A stretch of DNA of 64,000 bases from Chamaecyparis obtusa. Its lineage: Eukaryota; Streptophyta; Pinopsida; Cupressales; Cupressaceae. Location: the NCBI GenBank assembly GCA_027943335.1, contig BSBK01002080.1, forward strand, positions 562,001-626,000, in the 5' to 3' direction. Shown one piece after another: positions 28,001-40,000 of the stretch (the first letter of the stretch is position 1; each line of letters opens with the position of its first letter). A model generated the notes under the pieces. The model worked only from the letters and a program-made list of their open reading frames with translations, did no database searches and was not told the DNA's origin. The position numbers and the translations under genes were made by a program.

Positions 28001-31000
28001 TAGTTCGAAGACTGGGAGTAAGTTCAGTCTGTTGGTTGAGTTACTTCCGTGTGAGTTACTCTCGGTTGAGTTTCTCCCACGTGGCGATCCTGTTGCAGCA
28101 TCATCAGTTCGGGTGTTGAGTGCAGATTTCCAGTTACTAATGTTGGTACTGTTGATGTTGTTAGCTTCTTCATAGGAGTATGAGGTTGATCGGGACATCA
28201 TTCATGACTATCCTTGGGATCCGGCTGGTTTGTGATGGTTGTTGTTTTTTCCTGATTGCTTGAGGACAAGCAATCTTGGGAAGGGAGGACTGTAATGTCC
28301 CCATTTTTCAGACTTCGAGATTAGCTTGGTTTGACGACCCTTGCAGGCTAATCAGGCGATCAGAGGGGGTCAGATGTCAGAGCCAGTGTTGGGACTCCAC
28401 TCTGGGGATTCAGTTTATCAGGTCTGCTCTTCATTCGGGTCATTTCGGTCGACTTACTACTTTTAGTATGTGGTGTTTTGGGTATGGCCAAGATTAGCAG
28501 GGTATCTACACAATGTCAGATGTTCGGGATTGAGTTTCAGAGAATCTCCAGTTTGAGAGACTTACTATTTTTAGTAAGTCTATTTTTAGCAGCTGGCTAT
28601 TTTTGGTAGTGCGCTATTTCTGGCAGGGCAGTTGGCGTTTGAGCTCTGGTGTCGGAAATGAGTCTACTTCAGTTAGTAGAATTCAGTGGCTTTGATTTTA
28701 AAGTTATCATTATTAAATTAAAGTATTTTAATTTAATAACGTAAATGCTTTAACTTTATTGTTATAAAGTGAAATTATCTTTTTAAAGCCTTTTTTATTA
28801 AAAATGTGAAATTGTGCTTTTTCCAAAAAAAAGCTATAAGTACAACTCGAAAAAGCACTTTCATTCACCGAATGATTATTTGATATTTTGTTGTGTGAGA
28901 ATTCTGCTTGGCTTTGGAAGCTAGGGTTTGAGCTCGGTCTTCAGCTTTTGGAGAGAGTTCTTCTGAGATTTGTCAAGTTTGGTCTTCTTCCAGGAGAGAG
29001 CTCGTTCTGATTCTGAATTGAATCCAGTGCTGAGGTATACTGGATGTGTATGAAGTTATTCTACAAGCTAAAGTTATTCTGGTGAAGAAGTTTTTAAATT
29101 CTACAGGCAAACGCTTGTTCTTGAAGATATCTTATTGTTTCATGCTGAATTCTTAAATCACTGGGATTTCACTGTGTTATTTCATTTTGGTGATTGTGTG
29201 CAAAGTGGCTGAAGATTTCAATTAATTAACAAGAGATAGTGGAATCAATCTTGGCTGCGTTTTTGTATGAGAATCTGAGAAGCATCATTTTTCAGCTTGC
29301 ATCATTACTGTAGGAGTTGTAACACTTTTGCAAGGTCGTACAGAAATTCCAAGTCAGTCACGGCTTGTATATGCTTCTCACGGGAATGCCTATGGACGTG
29401 TGGCAGTCAGCAAAGGGACCCGCATTTGATCATGTTCGACTTGTATTGGATACGCAAGGTTGTGACAATTCACAGGCTTAGTGCGTGGCATCTATTCTGC
29501 AGTCCACGTGAATGTGAGATTTGGCGTGTGGGCTGGAGGAATTGCAGAATCCCTACTGGATTAAATCTGCATTCAAATTGTGCTTGCGGGTGGATTATTG
29601 GAGCCACCAATAGTCAAGTGTGAATGGGTTTGTGCATGACGCCCAGTTCCTTTGGTTGCAACTTCATTACAACAGCAACCGATCCAATTTCAAAGCTGCC
29701 TTACCTCCTACAGCAGCCGTAACTTTGAAGGTGCATTGATTTGATTCAAAGTTTTTGGAAGAAATTGTTAATTCAGTTTAAAATTACAAATTGGCACATT
29801 GAAATTGTTTGGTTTAGAATTGCAATCTATAATTGATAGACTATATCAATTTTCATATACTTGTGGGATTTGAATTAACAAGGGAATTTCAGTTTAATGA
29901 AAAATCTAGTTATATGATTTGAATTAAGATATAAATGTTTGTAAAATCAATTAATTTTGCAAGTCACATTGAGATAGAAGCTAGTTTCCTATTGAGAGCC
30001 AGCTGGGCTCTTCACACTTAATCTAACCAATGCTCTTTAATTCTGATCAAACTTTGTTTGGCTTTGGGCTATGTATTCGTTAAACGGTTTCCTTGTTGGT
30101 CTCGTGTGATTGCCCAAGGAACCAATCCAAGGGTGGTATCTGTCAAACATCAATTTTTAGTGCCCTATTTTAGGCGATAGTCCTGGTGAAAGTCGTTTTT
30201 TTATACATTGTAACTGTTTTTCTTTTTTTTATACGCAACATCATGAACGTTCTTAACCAAATTTTCAGTGCCTTGAGCAACTTTCCTCATTCTTTCAATG
30301 CCATCAACTTATTCTTTTCGAAGAGCTATAGGGGGAACAAAGGCTTTATCTTCTTGTGTGACGGGGTTTGTTAGACACTGCAAATACCCACACAAAGCCT
30401 TGTTCTCGCTTTCCAATTTCCCATATTTCCCCTCCTTCATCTATTTTTTCAGTGGCTGGGTGGAATCATCAAATGCCTCTATAACCTATGCCTTGGTTGC
30501 ATGCCCTAAGTCAATTGTGGTCATATCATACTTTGGAGTAATCTTATCTTTAGCTTTGTCAACTTTTGGCACTACAACATGTAGATTTCTCAATCCTGAC
30601 TCATCCCTAGTGACTTTGGAGAATTTATTTGCCTTGCCTTTCTCTGTTGGTTTGTTGATTCGGCTGAAAAAATGTTGTAGTTCAATTGCAAGATCAATCT
30701 CTTCCTCAAGATCCTTCTGCATCCTTTCCTTCAACCATTCTGGAGCGCCTAAATGTTGATCATATACTTGCATCTGCTCTTATTCTGGCATTGTCTCTTT
30801 GTGACACTCCTCTAGGATGAGAATCTCTAGCTCTGCTAAGTCTTCAGCTAACAATGTCTCAAGAGATTCCCAAAACTCTAGATCTATTTTTTACACGTTG
30901 TAACTATTTTTCCTTCTTTTTATATGCGATATCATGAACGTTCTTCACCCATTTTTCAATGTCTTGGGCAACTTTCCTCATTCTTTCAATGTCATCAACT

Positions 31001-34000
31001 GATTCTTTTTCGAAGAGCTATAGGGGGAACAAAGGCTTTATCTTCTTGTGTAATAGGTTTGTTAGACGCTACAAATACCCACACAAAGTCTTGTTCTCGC
31101 TTTCCAATATCCTATATTTCCTCTCCATCTTCTTCATCTTTTTTTTCAGTGCCTAGGTGGGATCATCAAATTCCTCTATTACATGTGCCTTGGTTACATG
31201 CCCTAAGTCAATTGTGATCACATCATACTTTGGAGTAATCTTATCTTTAGCTTTGTCAACTTTTGGCACTGTAACATGTCAATTTCTCAATCCTGACTCA
31301 TCCCTGGTGACTTTGGAGAATTTATTTGCCTTGCCTTTCTCTCTTCCTCAAGATCCTTTTGCATCCTTTCCTTCAACCATTCTGGAGCGCCTAAATGTTG
31401 ATTATATACTTGCATCTTCTCTTATTCTGGCATTGTCTCTTCGTGACACTCCTCTAGGATGAGAATCTCTAGCTCTCCTATAGCGTCAACTAACAATGTC
31501 TCAAGAGATTCCCAAATCTCTAGATCTATTTCAACAGGGGTCCTTGCTCTTCATTCCTTTTCTAGCTAACTTCCTGGAAAGCATTGATAGTTAGCATATC
31601 CTCTATTGGTAGAGTTATTTGGTCTTGTGACCACCTTCTTTTTCTGGTTCCAATCCTTTCTCCTATAAAAATATCAAATTTCTATAAACTTGAAGAGCTG
31701 GTGGGCGATGATGGTGCTATCTATGGTCTTCGTCTTTTGTATGGAAGGCCTTTTCTTGGAACATCTGGCCTTTTCTTTGGCTCCTCCTCTTGGATGACAC
31801 TTTTCCTTTCCCCACGTTCTTCCTTTTCTAGTGGATCTCCTTCTTCATCTGCTCCAACTTCTGATGATTTTTGAAATCTACCATCCTGCAGCTCTTCATC
31901 TCCAATGAAATCATAAGTCAAGATAAAATTCTTTGTCTTCAATATATTGACCTAACGTTTAATCCACCACCTTGTAAATTTCGTGACTAGCCTAGATAAC
32001 ATATCAAGATCTCTTTCTTTAGGCCTAATCCAATTGCACGGTTGGATGGTCTTGTTTCTTTCTTTCTCAAACACAGGTTGAATCACATTCAAATCTTCCT
32101 CCAACTCCTCTGGCACTAGATGAATACTACATTTTTCCTAATCATTCGAAGTGGTAACCAAGAAGACATCCTCTTCTTGACTTCATATTCATCTTTGGCA
32201 TTGGCACAATAGTCCTCAAGATGCATGTTGTGCCTGGAGGTTCTGCTAGTCACCATTCTTATTCTATTATGAGGATCAAATGCCAACATTTTTGTATGAA
32301 TAGATAGATGATAGAACTACAATTCCTCTGCTGAATTTTCAGCTATTGGCAGCGATGGAATACCTCATTTGAAGTTCCCATGATAATTGGGAATTCAATT
32401 CCACCTTTCCTCTTCTTGTGGATTTTGTCATTTGTTGTCAACTACCTTGTGACTTTGAACAACACCATTTTATCCGTTCCTTATCTTTGAAATCTATAGG
32501 GATGAGAAGAGAATCCTTGAAGCCAGATATAAGTGAATGTAGGGAATTGGATGAGCCAGGAGTCATACATTTCCACCAACTTCATGGCTTCTCGTGACAA
32601 CTTCAAGTGAAAGCCGCCCTAAAGACATGCGACAATATGCATGGCAAAGACGTCATTGGCTCTCAAGTAATTAGGCACACTATACAAGTGCAATTGAGGA
32701 TAACATCTATGCACCTTTAACTGGTTCGGACCACATTCTATGGGTCATCTGCATATTAGTCCTCCACATTTGGTCATCCTTGCCAACATGTATATAATAT
32801 AGGAACTCATATAAAAAGTTCTAGATCGCTCCAAATTCATGAATTGCTCATCTAGGTTGTCACTTCTCATTCTCGACCAATCCATAGCCTTGACTCCATT
32901 TGTGAGTTCATAAATAAAATACCACATCCATGGCTCGAAGATGTGATACTATGGACATCCCATGATTCTACTTAGTAACATCATTAGGTCGTTATAGTCG
33001 TGCTTAAGATCAAACTAGACAATCTGCTTGGACATTTTGGAATAATAAACCTTAAGCTTTTGTAGCCACTTGCAGTTGATGACTTATGCACAACTATTGG
33101 TTCCAGCATTATACACCCCGAGTGTCCTCTCTTTCAATTTGCATACCATTGACTGATAAGTTGGAATTCCAAAAGCCTCACCAATTGTCGGAGTGAAATT
33201 TGCCAACTTTCCATCTCAAGCTCGAATCATCCTCTACCTTGAATTATAATGCTTTGCACCTTTTACGATCGGATTAGGACATTAGATGGCAGGGAGGAAC
33301 CAATTGCTGCCACAATTCCACTTCTAGTTAATCTCTTGGCTAGGAATGTAGGAAAATATTCCTTGTGGCCAAACATCCTTTTGTTGAACTCATCCATATT
33401 GACGCCTCCTAGGTTTGTGTCACCAACCTCCTTCCATTTCAACACAACGTTCAATTTTGGAAGAAATCCCTTCAACTCGTACTTGATGAGAGTCTATCTT
33501 GACAAAGCTCGATCCTTTGGATTTTTCCATCTTCCTGCAAGACAAGAATAAATAACATAAGAATAGCATCTAAAAAGTAAACTATATATAAAAAGCGTTT
33601 CTGCATTTCTCATTCTAGACTTGGAATACTCTTTTGAACTTGGAAGAAGAAACCTATTGATTTTTAAAATTCATTACAAACTACTTCCTTAAAATTCACA
33701 ACGTTTGCCTCTGATTCTTCAACTTGATGTTTGAAAACGAGATGAAACCTGTCTTATATAAAAAAAAATCGTCTACCAACTTGCTAAGTTGGCAATGGTT
33801 AATTTTAGCAACTCCATTAATGTTCTCCAAAAAACTGTTCAAGTTTCTACTCCAGGATAGATTCTTTCTTGTTATCTTACAAGTTGTTGAAAATCACTTA
33901 GATTTAAATGCCATGTGTCATGCCATCTTAATCACTTTTGAAAAAATATTTATTTTAGCATTTAACTTCATCATCACACCACTTTTATACATAGGTGCAC

Positions 34001-37000
34001 ATTAGATATGGAAGCGGATTTTCAAGACTTAAGCAAATTTCAATATTTCCAATGTTTTATTCAATATTAACCTTGGGTGCATATTAGATAGGGGCATGGA
34101 TCTTCAACACTTAGCCAAATTCCAATATTCTTTGCAATATCAACCTTGGGCACCACTTAAATAGATGGGAGGATTCCATACTTTACCGAATTCATCGCTC
34201 CTACTCATCCTTGGTCTTGAGCGCATAGTAGGTAGAGGGAAGGATCCCATAGTTAGGCAAATTATACTCATCCCTTTCAACTCCTTCCTCAGGCGCACAT
34301 GAGATTTAGTGCCCTAGAATGCACTTGAGCATTAGAGGTGGATTTTAGAACTTTGAAAAAAAAACCCCTCCACTTAGAGAATACATGCCCTTGGGCACCA
34401 AATAGACATGGTGGGAGAATTTTGGATGTTAAGGAAATTCCTTGCTTGTAGAGGATTAGTGCTCTAGAGCGCTCTTTGGACATGGTAGAGGATTAGCGCT
34501 CATGGGCACACTTGGAGGTTGGACGAAGAATTTTGCATACTTGTGTATTTTAACATTTTCACCTCCCTTCTAAATGTGGGCGCATATTAGAGGGTGCCAT
34601 GGATTTTTTCAACCCTTAGCCATTTTGATTGTTCCTTGCTTTCTCCAAATTGGGTGCAAATTAGACAAGGTGGTGGAATTTCCTTGTGAGGAAGAATTCC
34701 TTGGGCATAGAGAATCCATGCCCTTGGGCACATATTAGCCTTGAGGAATGATTTTTGCATTTTGAGCAAATTCCTTGACACCTTAGAATCCTCCCTCTTA
34801 GGCACTAATTAGGCATGAAGGTGGAATTTCTTTGTACTTAGCCATTTTTTCATGCTTTTCCACTTTGGGCATTCATTTGGATAGAATCAAGAACTTTCCC
34901 CAAACTTAGTGAAATTTCAATGTTTTTCATGTCATTTCCTCTTTTTAAATTTTTTAAGGATATTCTCAAACTTAGTGAATTTCAAATCAACTGCCTTTAC
35001 TATCCATTCCTTTGCATACAGAACTAGATATTCTCTAATTATTCCTCTAGTAGCGCTCATCAGGGGACAAAAAATACACTTGCCAAACACAGACATACTA
35101 AAAACAGTAAGTTTGTTTAAACACAAATTTGTGTTGTCCCTATTTTGAAATAGGATTTAATAATAAAAAAATCATTAAACTAATAAGATTTTAATAAGTA
35201 AATGATAATATTAAAATATAAAAATAGACAAATAGATAAATAAGAATATTTAAAAAATAAACATAGATAATTAAATAAAAAATATAATGTAATATTTTTA
35301 ATACAATATAAATAATAAATAATAATAACCTATATATATATATATATTTAATTCCTTAATTATTATAATATTAATATTTTAATAATGTAATATTTAAAAC
35401 ATTAATATTTTATTAAAATTGGGGACATTATACTCACTTGCTTGTTCACCTATATGTCGAACTTGGGTGGACTATTCCAATTGCTATGTTCTAGTGCTTT
35501 CCCTACACTCTAACCCAAATGTGCATCCTCTACGCGTTCACCTCCAATGTCCTCAACACCTCGAGTACTTTTAGGCTCTGACTCGTCCTTGTACTCCCTT
35601 TGTCTGGGGATCTTCAATTTGGCTACTCCAATTCTAGGTTCCTCTAATAAATAGCTTCTCAATTCGATGGACTATGTCTATGAGTTCCAAATTTTCTTCA
35701 TACCACTCATCCGACATTGACTATACAGACGAGTTGTCTGCTCGATCAGGCTATGTTTCATCTAGGAGTCATAAGTATCTGGCAATATCCTCCCTTGCAC
35801 TATACGTACGATTTGTGCCTTCCTCACCCAATTGTTTCCATTCTACCTGACTATGACTTCGGCTTTTACTTCATTCTCGAGAAGGGCTCCAAGTTGGGAA
35901 TCGTAGGACTAGTTTTTTTAGAAATATTTCTTGTTATCTTCTCCTTCACTATCTTTGTTCTATAATCAATAAAGATCGCTCGATCACTTTGTAATATCCC
36001 AAATGGATATTTTCCCAATATTTCTCAAATATAACTCAAAAGATTTAAACATATACTTGCATGCAACAAAATATTGATTCAACATAAAGAAACCAGCAAT
36101 ACATTTAAATAAACCCCCAGAAATGTTTATTGCATTATACAACAGCAATACAACAACAATGAAACTACAAAACAATCCAATCTGAAATACAGTATGCAAC
36201 AGTATGATCGGATAATATGAACCTGGAAATACAATGGTGAACTCTGTTGTGAAACCACCTTAGAGATGAATTGGGTTTCCGTCCAATCCACTGAGAAAGC
36301 CTAAAGGTTTTTGTCCTTGGGTTTCAGAATCGAAAGCTGAAAGCTTCTTGGATTCTCCAAGAGAAATAAATTCATAAAACTAAGCATCCCCCAAATGAGT
36401 CTCCACTCCTTTTAAAGCAGTAGTTGTGACTGTTCAAATTTCCCTTCTCTATCTTCTCATATTCTCACTTTATGTCACTTTAAATTAATATAACCATTTA
36501 ATCATAAAGTGGCATAATAATAAAGTATGAAATATTTTGGCATTAAACCGGAGGACCAAACAAACTCAGAAGAAGACGTGTGATAACTTGTTGGAAAGCT
36601 CTTGGCGAGACACTCCAAGTCCAATACTCAAATGCTAAGAAAACTGAACACTGTTGACTTACTATAAATAGTAAGTATCCTAGAAACCCTGCGGAAACTT
36701 CTCTGATTGGGCTGAAAATGGAATTACCTAGGCCAAATATCACACTGATCCATATAAAGCACTAGTTAGCCCACCGGACCATGATAAAATGGCTAACGAC
36801 ACAATAAGAAATAATGTGCCCGAAAAAGGGGACATTACAAATCCTCCCTTCCCAGAGATTGCTTGCCCTCAAGCAATCATATCTGCATGTTGTGACCAAA
36901 ATGCCTAGATCCCATACCAACCTTAAGGAAGCTGCTCCACCAATCTGTTGTGCAAATCTAATACAAACATGTCCAGAATTGTGAAGCCACTCATCACTAC

Positions 37001-40000
37001 CACACAACAACAATGCATTAATCATACTAGTACTAGAATCCCAAATCACCCCATGTGCATGATCAGTCGAATCAACCTGCCATGTGCTGCCATCATCTAT
37101 GAGAAGATCCTCAATCCAACTGAGAACCTCACTCCAACTGAAATCACAAGCACCACTTAGGTCAAATGAAGGTGGGAACCCAACATCATACCAATCAGCT
37201 CCTTGAATTATTACCAACCACAAGAATGTTCCTCCTGGATCCCACAAACAAAAACGCCATCCACCTTCCCAGTTATCTGTAATATCCTATCGATCCATAC
37301 CCATAATGGATGGAATGTCCAACTACCACAACATTGCCCCTTTAGCCTGTATCTTGAATCGGTGCCTAAATTGAAGAAGCACACTAGCAACGTTGTTGGA
37401 CATGGCTTCCTCTTTCATGAAGGCAAGCGTATCAAACCAATCCCCCATCCCACACATATGCAGTAATTAGAAAAGAAAGTCCTCCGTCACCGGGCTGAAT
37501 GGGTAACAAAATGCATCGCATATAATGTGGCCAGTAAGGTGAAGCCACTCATTACTCCCCCAAAACAGCAATGCATCAGTCATACTAATATTGGGATCCC
37601 AAACGATCAGGCTGAGATGATCACCAGAAATGAGTGAATCGAAAAGTCTCAAGGTGCAATCAATACTAGACATCTCTCCATCAATGAGAGATAACGCAAG
37701 GAAAATCATATCACCCATCATGCAATAAGACACAACTGCCCATCCTAAACCGTTGGTGTAGAAACCAAATTGCTCAACAACTGAACTCACCTCCTTACTC
37801 CAATTTGGTGACGAAGACTCATCTCTAGTAGCTAAACCTGGGTCCCAAATCCTGCAATCAATCTCATCCTCGTCATGGGAATAGGAAATATCTTCCTCAT
37901 CTAACTCAAAAAGGGGATTATCAAATGTCAAACTAGCACCCATCTCAAACAAGGAATTGTCAACCGCCTGAAAGTTATCCAACTCATAAAGAAGTTCTGG
38001 ATGGTCCAAAGATCTTTTGGGACAGCTATCCAAGTCATAAGTCTGTTGTATGCTATCAAGTTCCTGAATCACCTCCTGAAAGAATTCAGACCTTTCCTTG
38101 TCATCCCATTCCCTGTACTGGCTGGTGGCAACAATCTGGTTTCTTACTTCCTGAAGAGCAATATGTGTGTGTTTCAGTGTACCTTGAGTAACACTAAGCT
38201 CTCTATTGAGCTTATTAACCTCATCCTCATTTTCCCTCACCTACTCAACATATTTTCCAGCAACCTGTAACAGGTAGTCGCGATCTAAAAGTAAACAAAG
38301 ATATTCTGATTTCCAAACCTCAAAAGCTATTTTGACCCCCTGTAAATCTACAACATAAGACCCAATCCTTATACCACCTTGTCCTTTTTCCATCTGAGCT
38401 TTCCTATAAAGATCCTCAATGATCCTGTGAGTGCTATCATGGTGTACAAGAGCTGCAATAATGGCATCGTCATTGACTTTCAGCTGACTCTTCAAGGCAT
38501 GCTTCTCATCATTGTCACTTTGGGATGCATTATCTAATAGGTCATCCAAATTAGCATTTTGCATAAGTGAGGTGCTGCTAAAGAAATCACACGATTCCTC
38601 ATTACATGAATCGCTAAAGGCTTCCAACTAGTTATCACAGCCTTTAACCTTAATTTTGTCAAACTCAACCACTAAGTCACCAAAGTAGAGCTTTGAGCAC
38701 TCTTCACCTGTGATGGTTCATTCTTCCTCCATATTAATCATCTTGGCTGATTGGAAACTCTTTTCCTGATTAATACCGCAAAAATGTTCATGTGTCCAGT
38801 CCTCTTGACATATAAAACAAATGTCTTGTTCTCATTTGGTCCTTGCCCATTTCCTAAGATCTTGCAACCTGTATGCCTATTGATATTTGCTCATTTTTAG
38901 TCAATAAATCCTTGAATCTTTCAGCTTGAAGCTTAATCAATTCAGCTGAGAGTTCACAAGCCACAGGTGAGGTCTTTCGTTCTCCTCTCCAGATTGGCAA
39001 CAAATCTAATTGCAATTGTTTACATATGTCGTTATCCTCATCTAAGATCAAGAACATGATAGTTTTTATGCAAGTCTTCACCTTATCTGGATGATGCTTC
39101 CTGGAATTACTTAAGAGGCACTGAAATAACTGTTGAATCATCTTATCACAATCGAGATTCAACATGTGAATGAAAATTCTATTTCTTGCCATTAATTCCA
39201 AGATTTTTGCCTGCTTACCAAAGGTGGGACCCTTGTCAATTTTCAGTCCACCTAAACTGTCCACAATCAACTGTAATACCTGCCTCCAAATGTAATCAGT
39301 ATAAGGTGTAATAAGAGCTGTAATCCGTGTGATCTCACTGAGACATGAGACGACTACAAAGCTAACATCTTTATGTGGATGTTCCATAAACCTACGTTGG
39401 ATCAAAGCAACCATTGAGGGCTGCATAGCCCAATTGAAGAGCCTACAATCAGATTGGTCTATCCTAGATAGATATGAATCTATCTCATCTAATTTGGCAA
39501 GCATACCTCCCATAAATTTATGATCCTCCAATTGCCACCCAAGACAACATAACTCATTTCCTATTTCAATTTCCTTTCGTATGTCCCTTAGTTGCTCACC
39601 GTAAAATGTGTCATTGAATTCTTTTGAGAACATGGGGCTTTCCAAGGTTTCCATTATTCAAATTCCTCTAAGATTCATGCAATGAACTGAATTAGAGTTT
39701 AAAACCATCAACTTCTGGAACTGAGAAATGTTGTCATCACAACAATATTTATGTTTTACCAACACTCTCTGAGCACTAAAAGATCTATGTGAGTCTCAGT
39801 TGTAAATTTCTGGCATATTCTATCTAAAGGAATTCAAACAGTCTATTGTGTTATCTTGCTAACGAACATGTCCCTTCTTGTTCAATATATAAATAAGTCC
39901 TATCACCGCTGTGATATTATATTTTGATATAATGATAGGACTCTGCAAGATTTTTTTGATATTTGATTGAAGTTGTTTGCCACATTTGTTTGCACAGTTA

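Larger units (their letters stand above)
23942..30016 (+). mobile_element. Complete but internally deleted Ty3/gypsy retrotransposon
   Basis: Two 1726-bp LTRs (23942-25667 and 28291-30016) start TGTAATGT and end CTTCACA. A perfect 5-bp target duplication CTTAA lies at 23937-23941 and 30017-30021. The primer site is at 25669 and the polypurine tract ends at 28290. The 2.6-kb interior has gag, protease and an accessory frame but no reverse transcriptase, RNase H or integrase. By eye the LTRs differ at only a few percent of positions. The gag stops look like CAG/CGA codons turned into TAG/TGA by C-to-T change, so it is dead for coding but structurally intact. Confidence 0.93.
35990..39700 (-). 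mobile_element. 5'-truncated gypsy-type element with captured PDS5-like sequence
   Basis: Minus-strand order: PDS5-like frame (39654-38854), gag-type zinc finger and coiled-coil frame (about 38835-37467), accessory NPLF region, a second accessory frame (37247-36762), the hairpin at 36878-36857, polypurine tract, LTR. Protease and polymerase are absent. The left limit is where PDS5-like homology starts; neither the 5' LTR nor a primer site is visible up to 41000. Confidence 0.65.
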
